Of a stretch of DNA of 64,000 nt, positions 48,471-62,758 are shown one piece after another. This DNA is from Carya illinoinensis (Eukaryota; Streptophyta; Magnoliopsida; Fagales; Juglandaceae). Position numbers and translations under genes: made by a program. The first letter of the stretch is position 1, and each line of letters begins with the position of its first letter. The notes beneath the pieces are model-generated. The model saw only the letters and a program-made list of their open reading frames with translations. It made no database searches and was not told the origin of the DNA. The stretch is taken from NCBI RefSeq assembly GCF_018687715.1, contig NC_056765.1, positions 33,354,754-33,418,753 of the forward strand, written 5' to 3'.

Positions 48471-51293
48471 GGTGATAGAGCTTTGCTACTTGTAACACTC
48501 CAAATGTAATACTCATGTGATATCATTGACATGACAGATATTGATATATCAGTTACATCAACAATAAAAGAATATTGGCTTTACTGTCTGCCACAGTATT
48601 GGTGTTATACTTGGAACAGTTAGGAGTATAATTTTCCTTAGGTGATAACAGGTTTCTTTGCTTAAGCCCTTCATCTAAGCTTTCATACAAAACAATGGCA
48701 ACTTAAGAGAGTAACACACTAGTTTTCACCCAGTTTCTAATATTCTTTGGCATCTCTATGGCTTCTTAAAAAGAAACAGTGGTTTCGTGATAACTCTTTA
48801 CTAGTTGATCTTGGGCTTAAATGAACAAAAGGAAAAAGAGAGTTTCTCTAAAATCCTTCTTCCTTGAGTAAAAGGTGCCCGGCCAGGTTGGTCTCATTCA
48901 GTGAGCCAAAATGTGGTAAATACAGTGACAAATATAATCTTCCATATATATATATATAAATAATAGTAGAAAGACATAACAGGTAGTGAGCTTTGGAATT
49001 TGAGATGATATGATCAAGTAGCTTTCCATTTTGAAAGAAAGACTTCGATTGATCCCTACTGTTTGAGTCACGTCTTGGCCGACAAAAACTTTGTTAAAGA
49101 AATATTTAGGTGGTGGTGTATATAATATATGTGCATCTATATGCCCATATGGGCGTGGATTTTACTAATAATTAACATAATATAACATAATCCTTCCATT
49201 GTTGGCTCTCGATCCATCGATCCTTTCTTACTTTTTGTTCTTATAGTATTGATATTGGGGCTATGACCTAATATATAAGGGTTTCATAATCCGCCCCATA
49301 TATACTACCCTTGATAAACTTTCTAACATGAACAAATACACTTAGAGATAATGGAACCAGATAAAACTACTTATAAAGAGCAAGCAAGTGATCAATTAAG
49401 GAAGAGTTAAAAGGATGATGTTGGTGCACTAGTAAATACATGATGCTCATGACTTCACCCATGATGTAATTATGATAGGCATGGGGCATGGTATAAAAAT
49501 GGGGTTTCAAGCGTGCGTTAGAAATGATGATGATGTGGGAGCCACAGTGATTTATTCTGGCCAAAGAAATCATACTTAATTAATAATAATCATGTCAATT
49601 GCTAGCTATTGGTGAGATCCACATAAACAAGTTGGAACCACAAGAAACCAAAAGACAATCAAATTAACCACTTTTAGCGAGATCTCAATATATGTGCTAG
49701 CTTTTCAAACCATCCTTCTACATGTGAGAATTATAAACAGTTCCCTTTAAGTTGGTAGCTCACACCAGGATGATCCGATCATGACCATATATAATGATGG
49801 AAACAGAAAACTTCTCCTTTTCCTGTCGTTTTCAATGGTTGATTGATCCATATTTGATTGTGAGCTGGCGTACTATTTTTGCAAGGTTCGGTCAAGCCAT
49901 TTTCAAAAAATACACGAACTCTCAAAGAGTACCATTGCATGTCTGAAAAAAACTCCTCCATGCCTAATGATGAAACAAATTAGAGAAATTATTCTCATCA
50001 GCCACTATTTATCATTACACACCACATACCCTATAAAAATTATCTATATATCTCATGAAAAATATCTTTATATCTTATGAAAAAATTAAAAATATATAAT
50101 ATAAAATTAAATAGTAGCTGATGCATATCAGTTCTCAACAAATTAAGCCTCTTAATTAGGGTGATGATTTTAATTTTGATCACTCAAATATATTAAATTT
50201 TAATTAGCAATTGGATCGAACATGTTTACACTCAAAACAACTTTAAGATATGACTTTGCTTTCTCTATGAAAGGAAATAGGACGTTAGAGGCCAAATGGG
50301 AATATTTTGTCGGTGAGATGAGATTGTCCCTAACGTATGTCAGAGGTCATAATTAGTGACTGTTGCTTGCTTTTAACCCTCAAATGTTGCATCTACGGCC
50401 TACAACCTAATTAATAACACTCTAATCAAAGGGAAAAACCGCAAAGTCAAATTGGAAAAAATGTGAACGAAAATACAATGATGTGACATAAAATGACTGA
50501 CTAAAGGATCACGTAAATCACATGTTCGATTTTAAATACTTCCGTGCTTGATAAACATAGCAAAGAGGATATATGATTTGTAATAATCAATTGGTTCTCA
50601 AGAAGAGTGAAAGTCTTAACAGCAGCAAACAAAGTCTGTACAAATTTTTGTGCCTTTATTGTGTGTTGAATCGACAGCCTTCAAAGAGGAGTTGGATTTG
50701 GAGTTGGAGCACTACTTTCTTTTGTATCAATTAGTTATAGAAGTGATTCATGAAAATTAATCCATTTCAATTTGACACTTCAATAATTGAGGGGCCGCCC
50801 TTCCACCATGATTTTCTCATGTTTTATCTTTTTGTAATACCTCCATAAGCTTTCTTAATCACAAAAAGATGCACCTAAGTAGCCCTCCCCGTCTTTAATT
50901 AATACTTCTGCACAAGCTGGATGATAAACCGACCACTGAGTTTCGTGCATGTGATTGAGATTGTAAACAAGGAAATTGCAAAACTTGATATTTCATACGG
51001 TGAAAGGGCTTGCAGTATGTAATTACAGATAGATGGTTGAATCGGGTTCAAACCTTAAAAATATACAATAAATGCTGTCCAAGTCTAAGAATTCTAAAGA
51101 CTTTCAAGCACCCCACCTCCCCCTAAAAAAAAGAAAAATAAAATAAAAAGTGATGTAACCCACATCTGAAATTGAACATACTGATGATTAAAAGGGAATG
51201 CGAGACTTGGCTAGCAGTGCCTTGAAAAAGGATAAACCATAAACATCTCTGACGCACTAAGGAGAAGCTAGCAACAAACTGGCATGCCATTGA
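48471..51293. other. Intergenic DNA between the gag relic and CLD1, no gene seen
   Basis: AT-rich DNA with no supported coding region; the short open frames at 49367-49573 and 49779-49961 have no domain signal. The last part is the 3' UTR side of the CLD1-like gene. Confidence 0.55.
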
Positions 51294-54200
51294 TCAGATA
51301 GTTGTGGAGACACTAGCAGATGGGGTGGCATGGCGTGCCACAAATGACTTGACAAGTGGATTCACAAGATGAGGTGCTTCATCCTTCATTTCCATCAACA
51401 AATCATTATATTCAAAAGTTATTATCATCAATAACAATATTAACTTCATATTAAAGTGAAAACAACAAGCGATTGCATTTAAGTATAGATAGGGAAAAGG
51501 GCCTTTCTCTCCACAGTTAATGAATGATTTGGCATTGATGGAACATCAGAAATCAGTGCGTTAGACCTTGAAATAATAGCACGTGCAGAGAAAGTTCTGT
51601 TTAGATTCTTAGAGTCCTAACAGCCCTTACACCTCAAAGCTTTGGATACATTCCAGTTTTATTGCATGCCTCCTAACAGATTAAAAATTTAAAATGATAA
51701 ATTAAATCGTCCATGAACTGTACATAATTACCATGGTACAAGCTGTGCAGGAGCTAACATTTTTGACACAAAATATAAATAGAACTATATGCATAGCCCT
51801 CCAAAGCAGGTGTAGAATACTCTCTATTGTGCCACACACAAACACCACCAAATCAAGACACTGCCGCATGTGTTGTTTGTGAGGGCAGATGGGTGGGTGG
51901 GAGTTAGTCAATGTGTGTATATGCATGTGAGAGAGAGAGCAACAGAGAGAGAGAAGTACCTGGGGGCAGTGCCCAACATTGGGCAGGATGACAAAGTCTT
52001 CAACAGAATCAAAATTCCCATAGTTTCTACCAAGCTCAATGGGTTCCCAAGGATCCTTGTCACCCCATGCTATTAGAACTGGACACTGCAAAGAGCAAAG
52101 TAGGATCATTAGTCTTATTACAAATGCTGGTCTCACTTCACTGGATCCTGTAAGAGTGGCTTGGATACAGTCCTACAATTGAGAATTTTTCTTTTTGGCA
52201 TGGATGTTTGCTCTCAAGACTCATCCACAACTTTGTACTCGTAGGATCAGTAGTTAACAAACTGAAATACAATTGACACACTGACCTTAACTTGAGGCAG
52301 AAGTTCCTCAGGAAGAGGGCCGCCTGAGTAGCAAATAAACTCAAGAAACACATCAGCAGCACCAGGTTCCAGTCCTGGGTTAAGTATTTTCTGAACCAGT
52401 TCCTCCGTCACTTGGGAGGTATCATGGTAACACTGAAACTCATTTAATCAGAAACAATCAGCACCAGTAAAGGTATGACGTGCTGGATTCATTCTTTTCA
52501 GTTAAACATACAACTTAGAATAGGTGTAGTGCAGCATTTCATTCCCTATTTTATACTACTGCACTTTCTAAGATCAAGGCATCAATCGTCAGTCTAAAAT
52601 GACCTGTAAATATTCTGTCTCTAGACCATCTCTTTTGACTTAAAATCCACAGCATTTCCTGAATTTCAACTCCAAAATGAATTACCATAAAATTTACAAA
52701 ATTTAAGGTTCATTCTTGAAGGAAGCTTTTTCTTAGGCAGGAAATATGCAGCATATATAGATCATAGACAACACAGTCAAGTATGTCGCATTTGTAGCTT
52801 TTTTTGTCTTGTCTTTTCCTGTATATCCAGTTAGTGGATCCATTTATGTGCATAGACAAGATGCCAACTGGTCATGTACTTGCTATACTTTACCACCTAT
52901 ACGCATAAAAGCTTCTTAGGGCTTGTTTGGATACTAAGAATATCTCAGAATATATGTGAATAGTAGTGAAATAATTCAAGAAAATCTGAGAACATTTGTG
53001 TTCCCAAACAGGCCCTTAGTTGTATGTAAAAGAACGAGGTTTTAACTTCCCGACTTTGTGATAAGGAATAAAAAATGAATTCATAATTGTGAGAATCAAA
53101 AATCATGTATATCAATCAGATCACTATAGATTGACGCATCAAATATCAATGGGTTGATAGACTATTCCAAGCTTGAAGTGCAAATATCTGATGCATACAA
53201 GATTAGGTTCTGAATCAACAATGTTTCAAAGATTAAATTCAGATCAAATTTGTAATTTCAAAGCCTGATCCATTACATACCTACACCTCTTCCAAGGGAA
53301 AATTATGGTTCCAATAGAGAATATCTTGAACTCAACTAGGTCCACTGATTGTGATTTGCATTCTAGTTTCTCATGATATTACTCCATTTCAATAAAGAAC
53401 TACAGATGATGAATCAATGAAGTTTATATGGTGAAAGCAAAGTGGAAGGAAAAAGACGAATGGTTACAAATTCCCACGGAATGGTGAAAATTACAGGAAG
53501 AATGTTTATATGCTTTTATAGGAAAAGATGTAGGCAAAAGAAAATGATATTTTAGCCTTGTGGAGGACTTGGAAGCATTGCCAAATTTGGTAACCATTAA
53601 CATCTGAAGACATTTGTGCATACTTAGTGATATCTTGCAAAACATACGAACAGGTCCAAGTAAAATTGTAAACCTTAAAAAATTATAGTGAACTTGTGGT
53701 ATTGACTACCACATTAGTGCTAAATTCATTATTTCAATTAGTCCTTCATGTAATTAGCACTAATAATTTGTATAGGAATACCTGGCAAAGAATACTTTTC
53801 ACAGATTCTGGTGTAGCAACAATTTTATAGAAATATTTTCCCACAGCAGTATTCCTGGCACAACAGCATGACTACCTTTAAGTCTTACAGATGCAACCTT
53901 AAATAATAGCCCATCAAAGGAGCTGATACTCAAATCTTTACCTCAGCAAACTCTGGAATGACCTGATGAAAGGTCTTCCAAACCAAGGCTGCTTCTTAAT
54001 ATGTAGCATACGAAGAGATATATTTAGAATGATGATGCCTTTGCAGATCTGTGGTGCCATAACCGCTGCCTGAAGACCAACAACACCTACATAATACCAG
54101 GAAAAGAAATTTCATTGAATGCATCATTATCATCAACCTATTATTAAATTCATCATCAACCTACTTTTCTGAATTTAATAAAACAAAATTAGATCTAAGG

Positions 54201-57200
54201 CTTGTTTCCAAAGAAAATAGCACTAGAGAAGAAATATATCAATGGGTTTGAATTAGGTGGCTAATTTTTATAGAATATTTATATCCTATTGTTTTTAAAA
54301 CCAAGCATGACAGAAGATGACGTGAAGGTTTTAAAGACAGCATATTTTACAGCAGTATCTTCTCAAAAAGTTCTAAGAAAAGAGCACAAGCAAGAAAGCA
54401 TCCTTCACACGCCAAGACGATAGCCTTCAGGTTGCCTGATAAATGTATTAAAAGTAACGTGCCTAGAAAAAAAATTTTCTCAGCAGCAAGTACTGGGAAA
54501 AAAAAAAAAAAAAATCAGAGAGAGGGAGCAAAGCAATATAAATATGCGCGCATTGCACTTTACAACTGGAAACTATATCTTATTAAAATTAGCAAAGACA
54601 GAAGAATACAAGTTCCTTTTTGAGACTTTGTAAACCATATTGATTCCAAGTTCGCATGCATCAACCCAAAAGGTCAGAGATGATTTATGCATTTTTTCTG
54701 AAGTTTCTGGGAAAAAAATAAAATCGGAAGAACAACATATTCGGATGCAAAACACAGAACATATATGGAAGAATGAAGAATTATGCAACATTGCTCTTAA
54801 ACCCAAAGTAGAGTACCAGTATATAATGAACTAAAAATCTCTACAACATATAAGACTCGGCTGCAATATTACCCTAGCTCAATAATCAGCAGTTGTAAAG
54901 TAAATGCATTTATTGTGGTTCTTATATTTTAATAGAAAGTCATGAAATTTAAATTAGTTCTACACTTGCATATTGCATAAAAATAATTTTGCATAGCTGC
55001 TAAAAAAACAATAGGATTTTAAGCTTTTATAAAAAAGAATATGCATAAATTAGTCAAGTATCAGAACTTATAATCAATAACTAATTTATTAAAGCCAAAA
55101 CATTGAAAAGGAGCTCACCTCCAATGGAATTGCATATAAAGAATGCTTCATCCTTAACCACATCGTTACAAAAATCATTTAGTTGGGTGGCCCATGTTTC
55201 AAATGTATAATAGTTGTCACTAAATTGACGAGGATTTGGTTTATCCGAGTATCCATAACCAATAAGATCAATCGCGTATACCCTGTGTGATTTTGCCAGA
55301 ACTGGAATATTTTTCCTCCAATGGTCACTGCAGCCAATCTGCAATTGAGTCACAAGTACTAACAGACACACCAAAGATGCAAATTATTTAAGAATGAAAA
55401 TTATAAGCACTACAAAAATTAAAACAAAAAACATCAAGCTTTTAGATTGCAACCAAAACCCGTCATAAGGAATTGAGCCTTTTCATAGACCCCTTGGACA
55501 TGTAAATGAGTTTCAGAAGCTAGACTCTTGGCTGATCATGCGATGCATAACCATTAGTGCTGTACTTTTTCTGTTGACTGGGGCCACTCTGAAATATGCC
55601 TTCGAAAAATTGTTTGCCTGTTATTATAAATAGATAATAGCTTCTGCTACTTCCCCCTTCGTAAGTTCATATTATAAATAGATAATAGCTTCGCCTCTAG
55701 TTCATCTTTTAAGCTCATTTACCAGAGATAGACATTGATGCAATCTTAACTAATGCAATCCTGATGTAAAACAGATTTTGAAGTAGTATTAAATACTTAA
55801 ATATTCTCTTCTATGATTCATTCCTATGCTCATAAATCCATTTTGCTTTACTATACTCGACCAATGGCTTAAAAATAAAAGGCTAGCCTCAAAGAATTAT
55901 GCAAGTTCTATTGGTGGAATATACTCTTCAAAGAACTAGCTTTTCCAAATTAAGCCTCTTGGGTACCACGATGAAGTACTTTCCTTAACATAAACTAGAA
56001 GGTTAGGCTTCCACTCATTTAAAAATAGAAGGTGTCAATGTGTTATTGCATTTGTTATTAGTCATAAGCATCAGTATGCATACTGCTGAAAATAAGCTAG
56101 AGGGAAGGTTCACAGAGATGTCATGTCAGTCAGGTTAAACATTTCAACAATCATTATCTTGGTTCCTTGCTTGAGCATATCCCTTAACCATAATGATCAA
56201 TGAAGTGGTTAACAAACTGAGTAGTCACTACATGTTGTCTCATTATTGGCATTACCACAGTCCAAAAATCATGTCTAGTAATTTAGATAAATATAAAATG
56301 AATGTGACGTTTCATTTCTGTGGTGAGCTTCAAATATGACTATTGCTACAAATATATTGCAGAACCTTCCTGAATGATATACCAGTGATTCTCCAAGTAC
56401 AGTCCCACACCAATTCCAACACATGCATCAATCCTCCAGAAACTAATTGTTAACCACACTGCCCTATATGGATGGATGTACCCGAACCAAAGGGACCAAA
56501 TTTGGGTTCTGGTGATTAGGGTGGGGAGGGGGTTTATCCTGTGCTCAGATACAAAGAGGATTGGACTATTAAAAAATAAAAAATAAGTATTAAACAAGTG
56601 AGTTTCTTTTAAACACTGAATTCACTTTCATATTGGGCTATAAAATAAATAAATATTAAAAAACTGAGTTTCTTTTAAACACTAAATTCACTTTCATAAT
56701 TCTGGGTTACAAATATTACTCATACTAGTAAATTTTTAATTAACATTAGAAATTTAGAGGAAAAAGAAGAATGATACACCAACACTGATGAGATATGAGG
56801 ATTTGATTATCGCAGAGAACAGTGTAACACCTAATACCAAGTCACATAAGAGACCATCAGTACTGTAATCGATCTGGATGATTTAAAACTTTATGAAATA
56901 ACTCTTTTTGTTATAACACTTTCATAGGCTCTGAACTTGAGTTTTTTCTCCTAAAATTACCCTGCAATGCTGTATAGACAGAAACAAGAGTGGGCAAATG
57001 CAGTTTTACCAATTAAATGAGGTCCATCCATTGTTCAACTTCACTTACAAAATATATTGGTTGACACCACAGACAAACTATCAAACCATATACTAAAAGA
57101 GTTTCAATCCTAATCATGCCTAGAAGTTGTCCAACCTGACCCTTGTTTATACCAAAATTCAAGTGTCAGAGTATGCATGCAATCGGCATGTAAGTTTATA

Positions 57201-60023
57201 TGAACAACGAATATACTCTGCAATTTATGCATTCAATACCTATATCAATTAGGTGTCTGCTAATGAGAAGCAAAATGTGATTGATGTAGACCTGTTTGCT
57301 CCAAAACCATGAATTAAAACTAATGCAGGGCCACTGTTCCCAGAGTACTGGTAGCGAATAGAATAACCTCTCCAGTTCCACTTACTACAAGACAAAAAGA
57401 CAAATTAAGAAAAATATAATAATTGACTCCGTCCAAAAATTTAAAAAAAAAAAATTTACAAAATAAAAGCCTGCATCGTGGGTAACAATCACATGAAATA
57501 AGGGTGAAGCTTTTATTCAAACAAGGTATAGAACTTGATCTAGAAAAAATGTATTCATATGAAGACACTCATAGATCATGTTAAAGACACAATAGTAATT
57601 CAAAAGAACCAGAGAATTGAAATGTGTGGAGTGAATGATTGCAATTTACAGTAATTTCTATGGACTCACATTTCCTAGGAAGGACAACCACAAGGGGGGC
57701 CCAGTAAGCATATTGATCTCCACATTATTTATAGAAGGATCGGCAAGTAGAGTTGACTGTTAGGAACGGTAAGACAAAAGGTAAAACAAAAAAGTGGAAT
57801 CAATCACACACGACACAAGATTTAAGTGGTTCTTTAACGTGCCTACATCCACGGATATGCAGAGGATTTTATTTCAGATGATAAGCAAATGCAATGCGGG
57901 AGAACGACAGCCATACAGGGAATGATACAATAAATATATATATATAGGAACTCATTGAAAAAATCCACCAAAAAACTGCAACGAATCCTTGTCAGGTCGG
58001 ATTGAATCATCAAACTGGGCCACGACAAACACAACCAGGCTCCACGCATAAGCCTCAATGGTATGAACCACTGAAATTTGAATTTTGAGGCTCATTGCTT
58101 GCCCATAGGTTATTATGCTATCAGAGTGAATCTTCCACCAACTATTATTGACGAGACAATTAACCTCCATAATTATTTCTATGCAGAGGCAGCAACCTAG
58201 AGGTACCTAAGTGGTTAGGCCATCTTGAATCCATTCTATATTAAAAGTATACTCTTTATTACCCATAGATAATGAAGGAAACAAAATATATTGAATTTAC
58301 TAGTTGCATGTTGAGGTCATATTAAATAAAGGCATACTACTAATTATTTCACAATCATAGAATGCTAAAAAACATGTATTGTTTAGGTTCAGCTGCGTCC
58401 TGTTCCAACGTCAAGTTGGTATTTGGAGTCAGATGTCTTTAAGTATCTAATTCATATATATTTTACAGATTTAAAGAATAGAGAATTTTCAATCTAGGAC
58501 TCATCTGCAGAATGGTTTCTCAAGGATGGAACAACGTATACAAAATGGGACCCAATAAATAAGATTTTCACAACAGAAAAGAGTAAAAAAAAAAAAATCT
58601 GAGCCCCCAAGCCTAGCACGGATGGCTGATTTCCATGACGGAAAAGAAGACAAAGGAAATGAGGAGTTGATAGCGAAGCAAACTATGAACGCATTCTTCT
58701 TCATCCTCTGATAGGTCTTGTCAGCCACCCTGCTGAGTCTTGATGCAAAAATAAAGGATCTATTGACTTACTTTCCTGAAAGTAACCTTTCAAAATGAAT
58801 GATTACCTCCATCATGATGGGTTTAAATATTCTAGTTATGGAAGCAAGGAGCCTATAGATCCTCAATGTTTGCAGCAAGGAATCATTAAATTATACAAAA
58901 TGTTCCTAAAATTTGGTCGAGTCATTCATATCATAGAAAGTTATGATCCGTTGGTAAATTTAATTTCTTAATGTTACCACAACAAATAACAAGAAAAAAA
59001 AAAAAAGGAACCTCGTGCATGTAAGGTCTTTTATGTTTAGTCCTCTGCATCTTCCTCTTTGGTAGAAGAAAGAAAAATTGTGCAGCTGATTATTATGAGA
59101 TGGGTGAAAAGATTCAAGTAAGATATGCACCCCTTTAGCCCTTTCTAAGAAGCTTGTGTCATCACCAATAGAAGAAAAAATGACAAATTTTCTAAGAGGA
59201 TACAGCCCCTCGCAATGAAGATCAATGACTGAAATGCTGTAGAGGAGTGTTTGTAGAAAAAGCAATTAAGTAAAGGCTGAAAGTGGTAGATGTTAGAGGC
59301 TACATGTTTGCAGTAACATTCATCGGTTTAGGAAGGGCAAGATTTGATCGATTAAGATAACGCCATAAGTGCTATTTTAAATATCACCAAAACAAATAGA
59401 GAGCCAAAAGGCCAAAGAACTTAACCTTGGTTGTACCATTTAATCAAAACTTAAGTCAACAAATTTACCACAATGTGGGACAAGACGAATAAGATGCAAG
59501 CAATACACTTAAGTTTCTATAGTTAATATTTCAAAAAAAAAAAAAAAAAAAAGCTTCTATAGTTAAACACAGACACCCACGTATTCACATATCTAATTCA
59601 TAAACAATTTGGTTTATTAATTCATTTATTTCAAACCCCGCAAACAGAAAAGTTTTAAACTTCTTTTCCACCAGTTTCCTGCAGAGCAAACCGTACCGAC
59701 AAATTCAAATCGAATATCTCCAAAATAACAAGGTTCGAAACCCATTACCGGATTTGAACTTCGTGCGTGAGATCATTATTGGATGCCGTTCCCTGACTGG
59801 ATAGGCAATTACGTTCAACCTGATCGTTCGAACGACAATGTACGACACACCCATTTGAGATAATCGGATGAAACTTGGAAACTCTGCGAAGAACAGAATA
59901 TTGACGGGGATGAGTTCTGCAACAAGAGATTGAAGATGATGCAATCTTCGTTTTTATCCGAGAGGAAAGAACAATGAAATCAGGCTTTGCGAGTGGCAGT
60001 ACAGGGGAAACCGTGCATGCCAT
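51294..60023 (-). CDS. CLD1: Chloroplast alpha/beta hydrolase, chlorophyll dephytylase (CLD1) type
   Basis: Eight exons on the minus strand: 60023-59749, 57384-57292, 55327-55119, 54086-53942, 53854-53782, 52432-52286, 52085-51960, 51383-51294. They join in frame to 385 residues. Residues 1 to about 80 (MACTVSPVLPLAKP...) look like a plastid transit peptide. The core has the oxyanion segment LIHGFGANSDHWR and nucleophile S190 in ICNSIGG (the first Gly of GxSxG is Cys-Asn in this family). The acid is D325 in WGDKDPWEP and the base is H353 in PNVGHCP. From memory this fits Arabidopsis At5g38520 (CLD1), which removes phytol from chlorophyll in thylakoids during photosystem II turnover. Pheophytinase is the nearest alternative. 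Intron 1 is 2.4 kb. Another plastid hydrolase of this clade cannot be excluded. Confidence 0.88.
52919..53015. mobile_element. Tourist/Harbinger-type MITE in CLD1 intron 5
   Basis: 97 bp with terminal inverted repeats GGGCTTGTTTGG and CCAAACAGGCCC (one mismatch), flanked by TTA on both sides (52916-52918, 53016-53018). The TTA target site and GGGC start fit PIF/Harbinger MITEs. It lies within intron 5 of the CLD1-like gene (52433-53781). Confidence 0.8.
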
Positions 60024-60289
60024 AGCTTCAGAGAGGAGCAGAGTGTCCTCTCCGGTATTGAATGTTCCCTCAATCCGTGCTCGAGGGAATGGATACGTGT
60101 TTGGTACTGCTCCACGTAGCCAACATACAGATCCAGTCGTATTCTATCCAACATTTGTCATTGAGTCCCGCTAGGATCCCACAAAAGGCTCGACGAGGCA
60201 GTGACATGTCAGTTTTTCTAGTCACTTGAATTGGGTTATTGGCTTAGGTCCACAAATGGAGTCTTTTAGTGAAGTAGTTTATTGATAAA
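60024..60289. promoter_or_regulatory. Upstream region of CLD1
   Basis: About 270 bp between the CLD1 start codon and a MITE. It contains CACGTAG near 60111 and GACATGTC near 60203. It is the only non-repetitive upstream sequence left, since a MITE and then a gypsy LTR follow; the promoter presumably lies here. No TATA box was assigned. Confidence 0.4.
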
Positions 60290-60504
60290 TACTTTTTGCA
60301 GTCGGGAGATGTAGTCGGCGTGCAGTCGATTGTAAAAAAAAAATTAATACGGGACCTACATGAAAAAAAAATTATTTTTATAACTTTTTATAATTCATGT
60401 AGGTTCCCTTGAATATAAAAAAAAATTTTATAATTTTTTTTTTATTCATTCCGTATAGTCGACTGCACGCCGACTGTATGTGGCGACTGTATGTAGCAAA
60501 ACTG
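60290..60504. mobile_element. MITE-like inverted-repeat element
   Basis: Outer ends TTTTTGCAGTCGG and CGACTGTATGTAGCAAAA face each other. Inside, the arms GTCGGCGTGCAGTCGA (60315-60330) and TCGACTGCACGCCGAC (60459-60474) are perfect complements. The centre is A/T-rich with a second inverted pair (GACCTACATGA and TCATGTAGGTTCC). The size of about 215 bp and the foldback structure fit a MITE; superfamily and target duplication are not clear. Confidence 0.65.
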
Positions 60505-60528
60505 TAGTTTATTTGTTCTAGTTTGAAT

Positions 60529-60815
60529 TGTTAGTTGACAGAGTCCTTTTGATCGTGGTTGTCAATCCAAGTCTTGGGGTCGTGTCCGGAAGAGTGGGGC
60601 CACTTGAGAGAGCGTCCGATGATTCAATAGTCCATGTTCTTATTTGATTTGTTCCTTGTATTTCTCATTCTGTTGAGTCAGTTTACCTTATATTTAAGTT
60701 AGTTTGTTAATGAGAAATGACAACAAGTTTGAAACCAACTTTTATCGTACATTGGAGGACTTAATCCCGTCGAAATGATTAATAAATTTAACTAGTTTCT
60801 GTCAGGGCCTTAACA
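60529..60815 (+). repeat. Putative 5' LTR of the gypsy element
   Basis: 287 bp starting TGTTAG and ending TTAACA, directly before a primer-binding-like site. The left boundary is inferred from the TGTTA/TAACA inverted termini only, because no second LTR is in the window. Confidence 0.5.
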
Positions 60816-61930
60816 TTTGGTATACGAGCCAAGTTATCACCATGGCTAAGGGCACGAGTACCATGTAGTCTTAGCTGGCAGAAGCTATGGCAAATGTTAG
60901 GCACACACAGGAGATGCAACAAAAAAAATTAAGAGTCTTTACAACAAACAGTACAAGGATTATCACAGCAATTACAGAACATGAGCAATAATTTGGAAGC
61001 ATTCATGCGTGTGCATAAGGAAGGTAGAAGACTCATCATCTGGCTCACAGGTTGCAGATCCATTATTTGAAGAACATGGTGACATCCAAACTCGTGCTAT
61101 ATGCTTGGATTTCCCAAAGTTTGATGGCGAGGATACTTAGGGATGGGTTATCATGCTCAACAATTCTTCATGTATCACCAGACCAATCCCATCATAGAGT
61201 ACTCTTGGCTTCCTTCCACATGGAAGGTAAGGCTCTTGTATGGTTTCAGTACTTGGAGGTTGGAAGTATCACCAATTGGGAATAATTCATCAATGCCCTA
61301 TAAACAAGATTCAACCCCACTGTTTTTGAAGACCCTATGGAAGCACTTATGAAGTTAAAACAAACAACCACAATTAAGGCTATAAGACTTAGTTTGAAAC
61401 CTTATGAAACCAATTGAGAGGTTTAGCCCAGCCTTATAAGCGTAGTTGTTTTCTCATAGGGCTGTGTGAAGACATATGAGGATGCTCAATCCTCAAAATG
61501 TGGTAGCACCAACTCACAGGTTTATGGTGAGGACGCTTATAGGGCTGTGAAGACGAGGCTGTGTAGCATATGGATTAGCAATGATGGAAGAGGAAAATGT
61601 GGCAGCACTTAGAAGGGCCAGTAGACTGGGCCCAGTACCATTCGGCCAACACTTGGCCTACCACTTGCCGTGGAAAGGAAGGCCATTATTCCTATGCAGC
61701 GTCTCTCACCAACTCAAATAAAGGAACAAAGAGATAAATGATTGTACTATAATTGTGATGACAAATGGAGTCAAAGACATAAGTGTAAGGTAGCCCGTTG
61801 TTCATTATGGAATGTGAAGATGAAGAGCCTAGAGACAAGGAAGCACCTCTGATCATGGAAAGAGAGTAGCAGAATCAATTCTGGGCCAAAAATTGTAGAG
61901 GTTGAACTTAAGATCTCAATCCATGCTCTT

Positions 61931-62203
61931 GTGGGTTGCCCAACTCCTAAAACAATGAGACTAGTGGGACAGATTCAAGGCTACAGGGTGGTGATTCTAA
62001 TTGATACGGAGAGCACTCACAATTTCATGGATCCATCCATTGTCAAGAGAGCTCCATTGCAAACAATACCTACAGAAGGATTAGTGGTCAAGGTAGCTAA
62101 GGGGGACACAATAATCAACCAAGGGAGATGCCTCAAGGTAGTGATGCACATGCAAGGAAACTCTTATAGCACTGATTTTTGTCTTAACTTCGGGTGGTTA
62201 TGA
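61931..62203 (+). pseudogene. Gypsy protease remnant
   Basis: Open stretch of 90 codons. VVILIDTESTHNFMD is the retropepsin active-site region; the usual D-[ST]-G reads D-T-E, so a key glycine is lost. The next frame (VMILCLEFDGSVPQDP-like, after 62204) shows a frameshift immediately afterwards. Confidence 0.75.
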
Positions 62204-62662
62204 TATTGTGCTTGGAGTTCGATGGCTCAGTACCTCAAGACCCATTTTGTGGGATTTTTCTAAGTTACTAATGGAATTTTAGTTCGAAGAGCAAAAGAGA
62301 AAGTTAAAGGTTATACACCCTTCAGAATTATCCTTGATGATTGGGGAAGCGTATGGGAATTATCATATTATTCTTAAGAATCTAATCCAGCCTTATTAGA
62401 ATTGATCTAGAAATTTCTCATTGGTTTTGATGAACCTAAGGGGCTTCCCCCTTCTAGAGATCAAGACCACCATATAATCCTTCAACCTGGAACCAAACCT
62501 ATATGTGTGGGGCCTTATTGATATCCCTACTTCCAAAAAACATAAATAGAGAACCTGGTACAGGAAATGCTACAATCAAGAATAATTCGACCTAGCCAAA
62601 GTCCATTTTCTTCCCCGTCCTATTAGTAAGAAAGCAATATGGAAGTTGGAGGCTTTATGTAG

Positions 62663-62758
<96 letters not shown>

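Noticed and set aside
51702..52136. Separate hydrolase gene of 144 codons
   Set aside because: It is exon 7 of the CLD1-like gene (52085-51960) extended into flanking introns.
58195..58230. tRNA-like A-box (TACCTAAGTGGTTAGG)
   Set aside because: No matching B-box or acceptor stem nearby within CLD1 intron 1.
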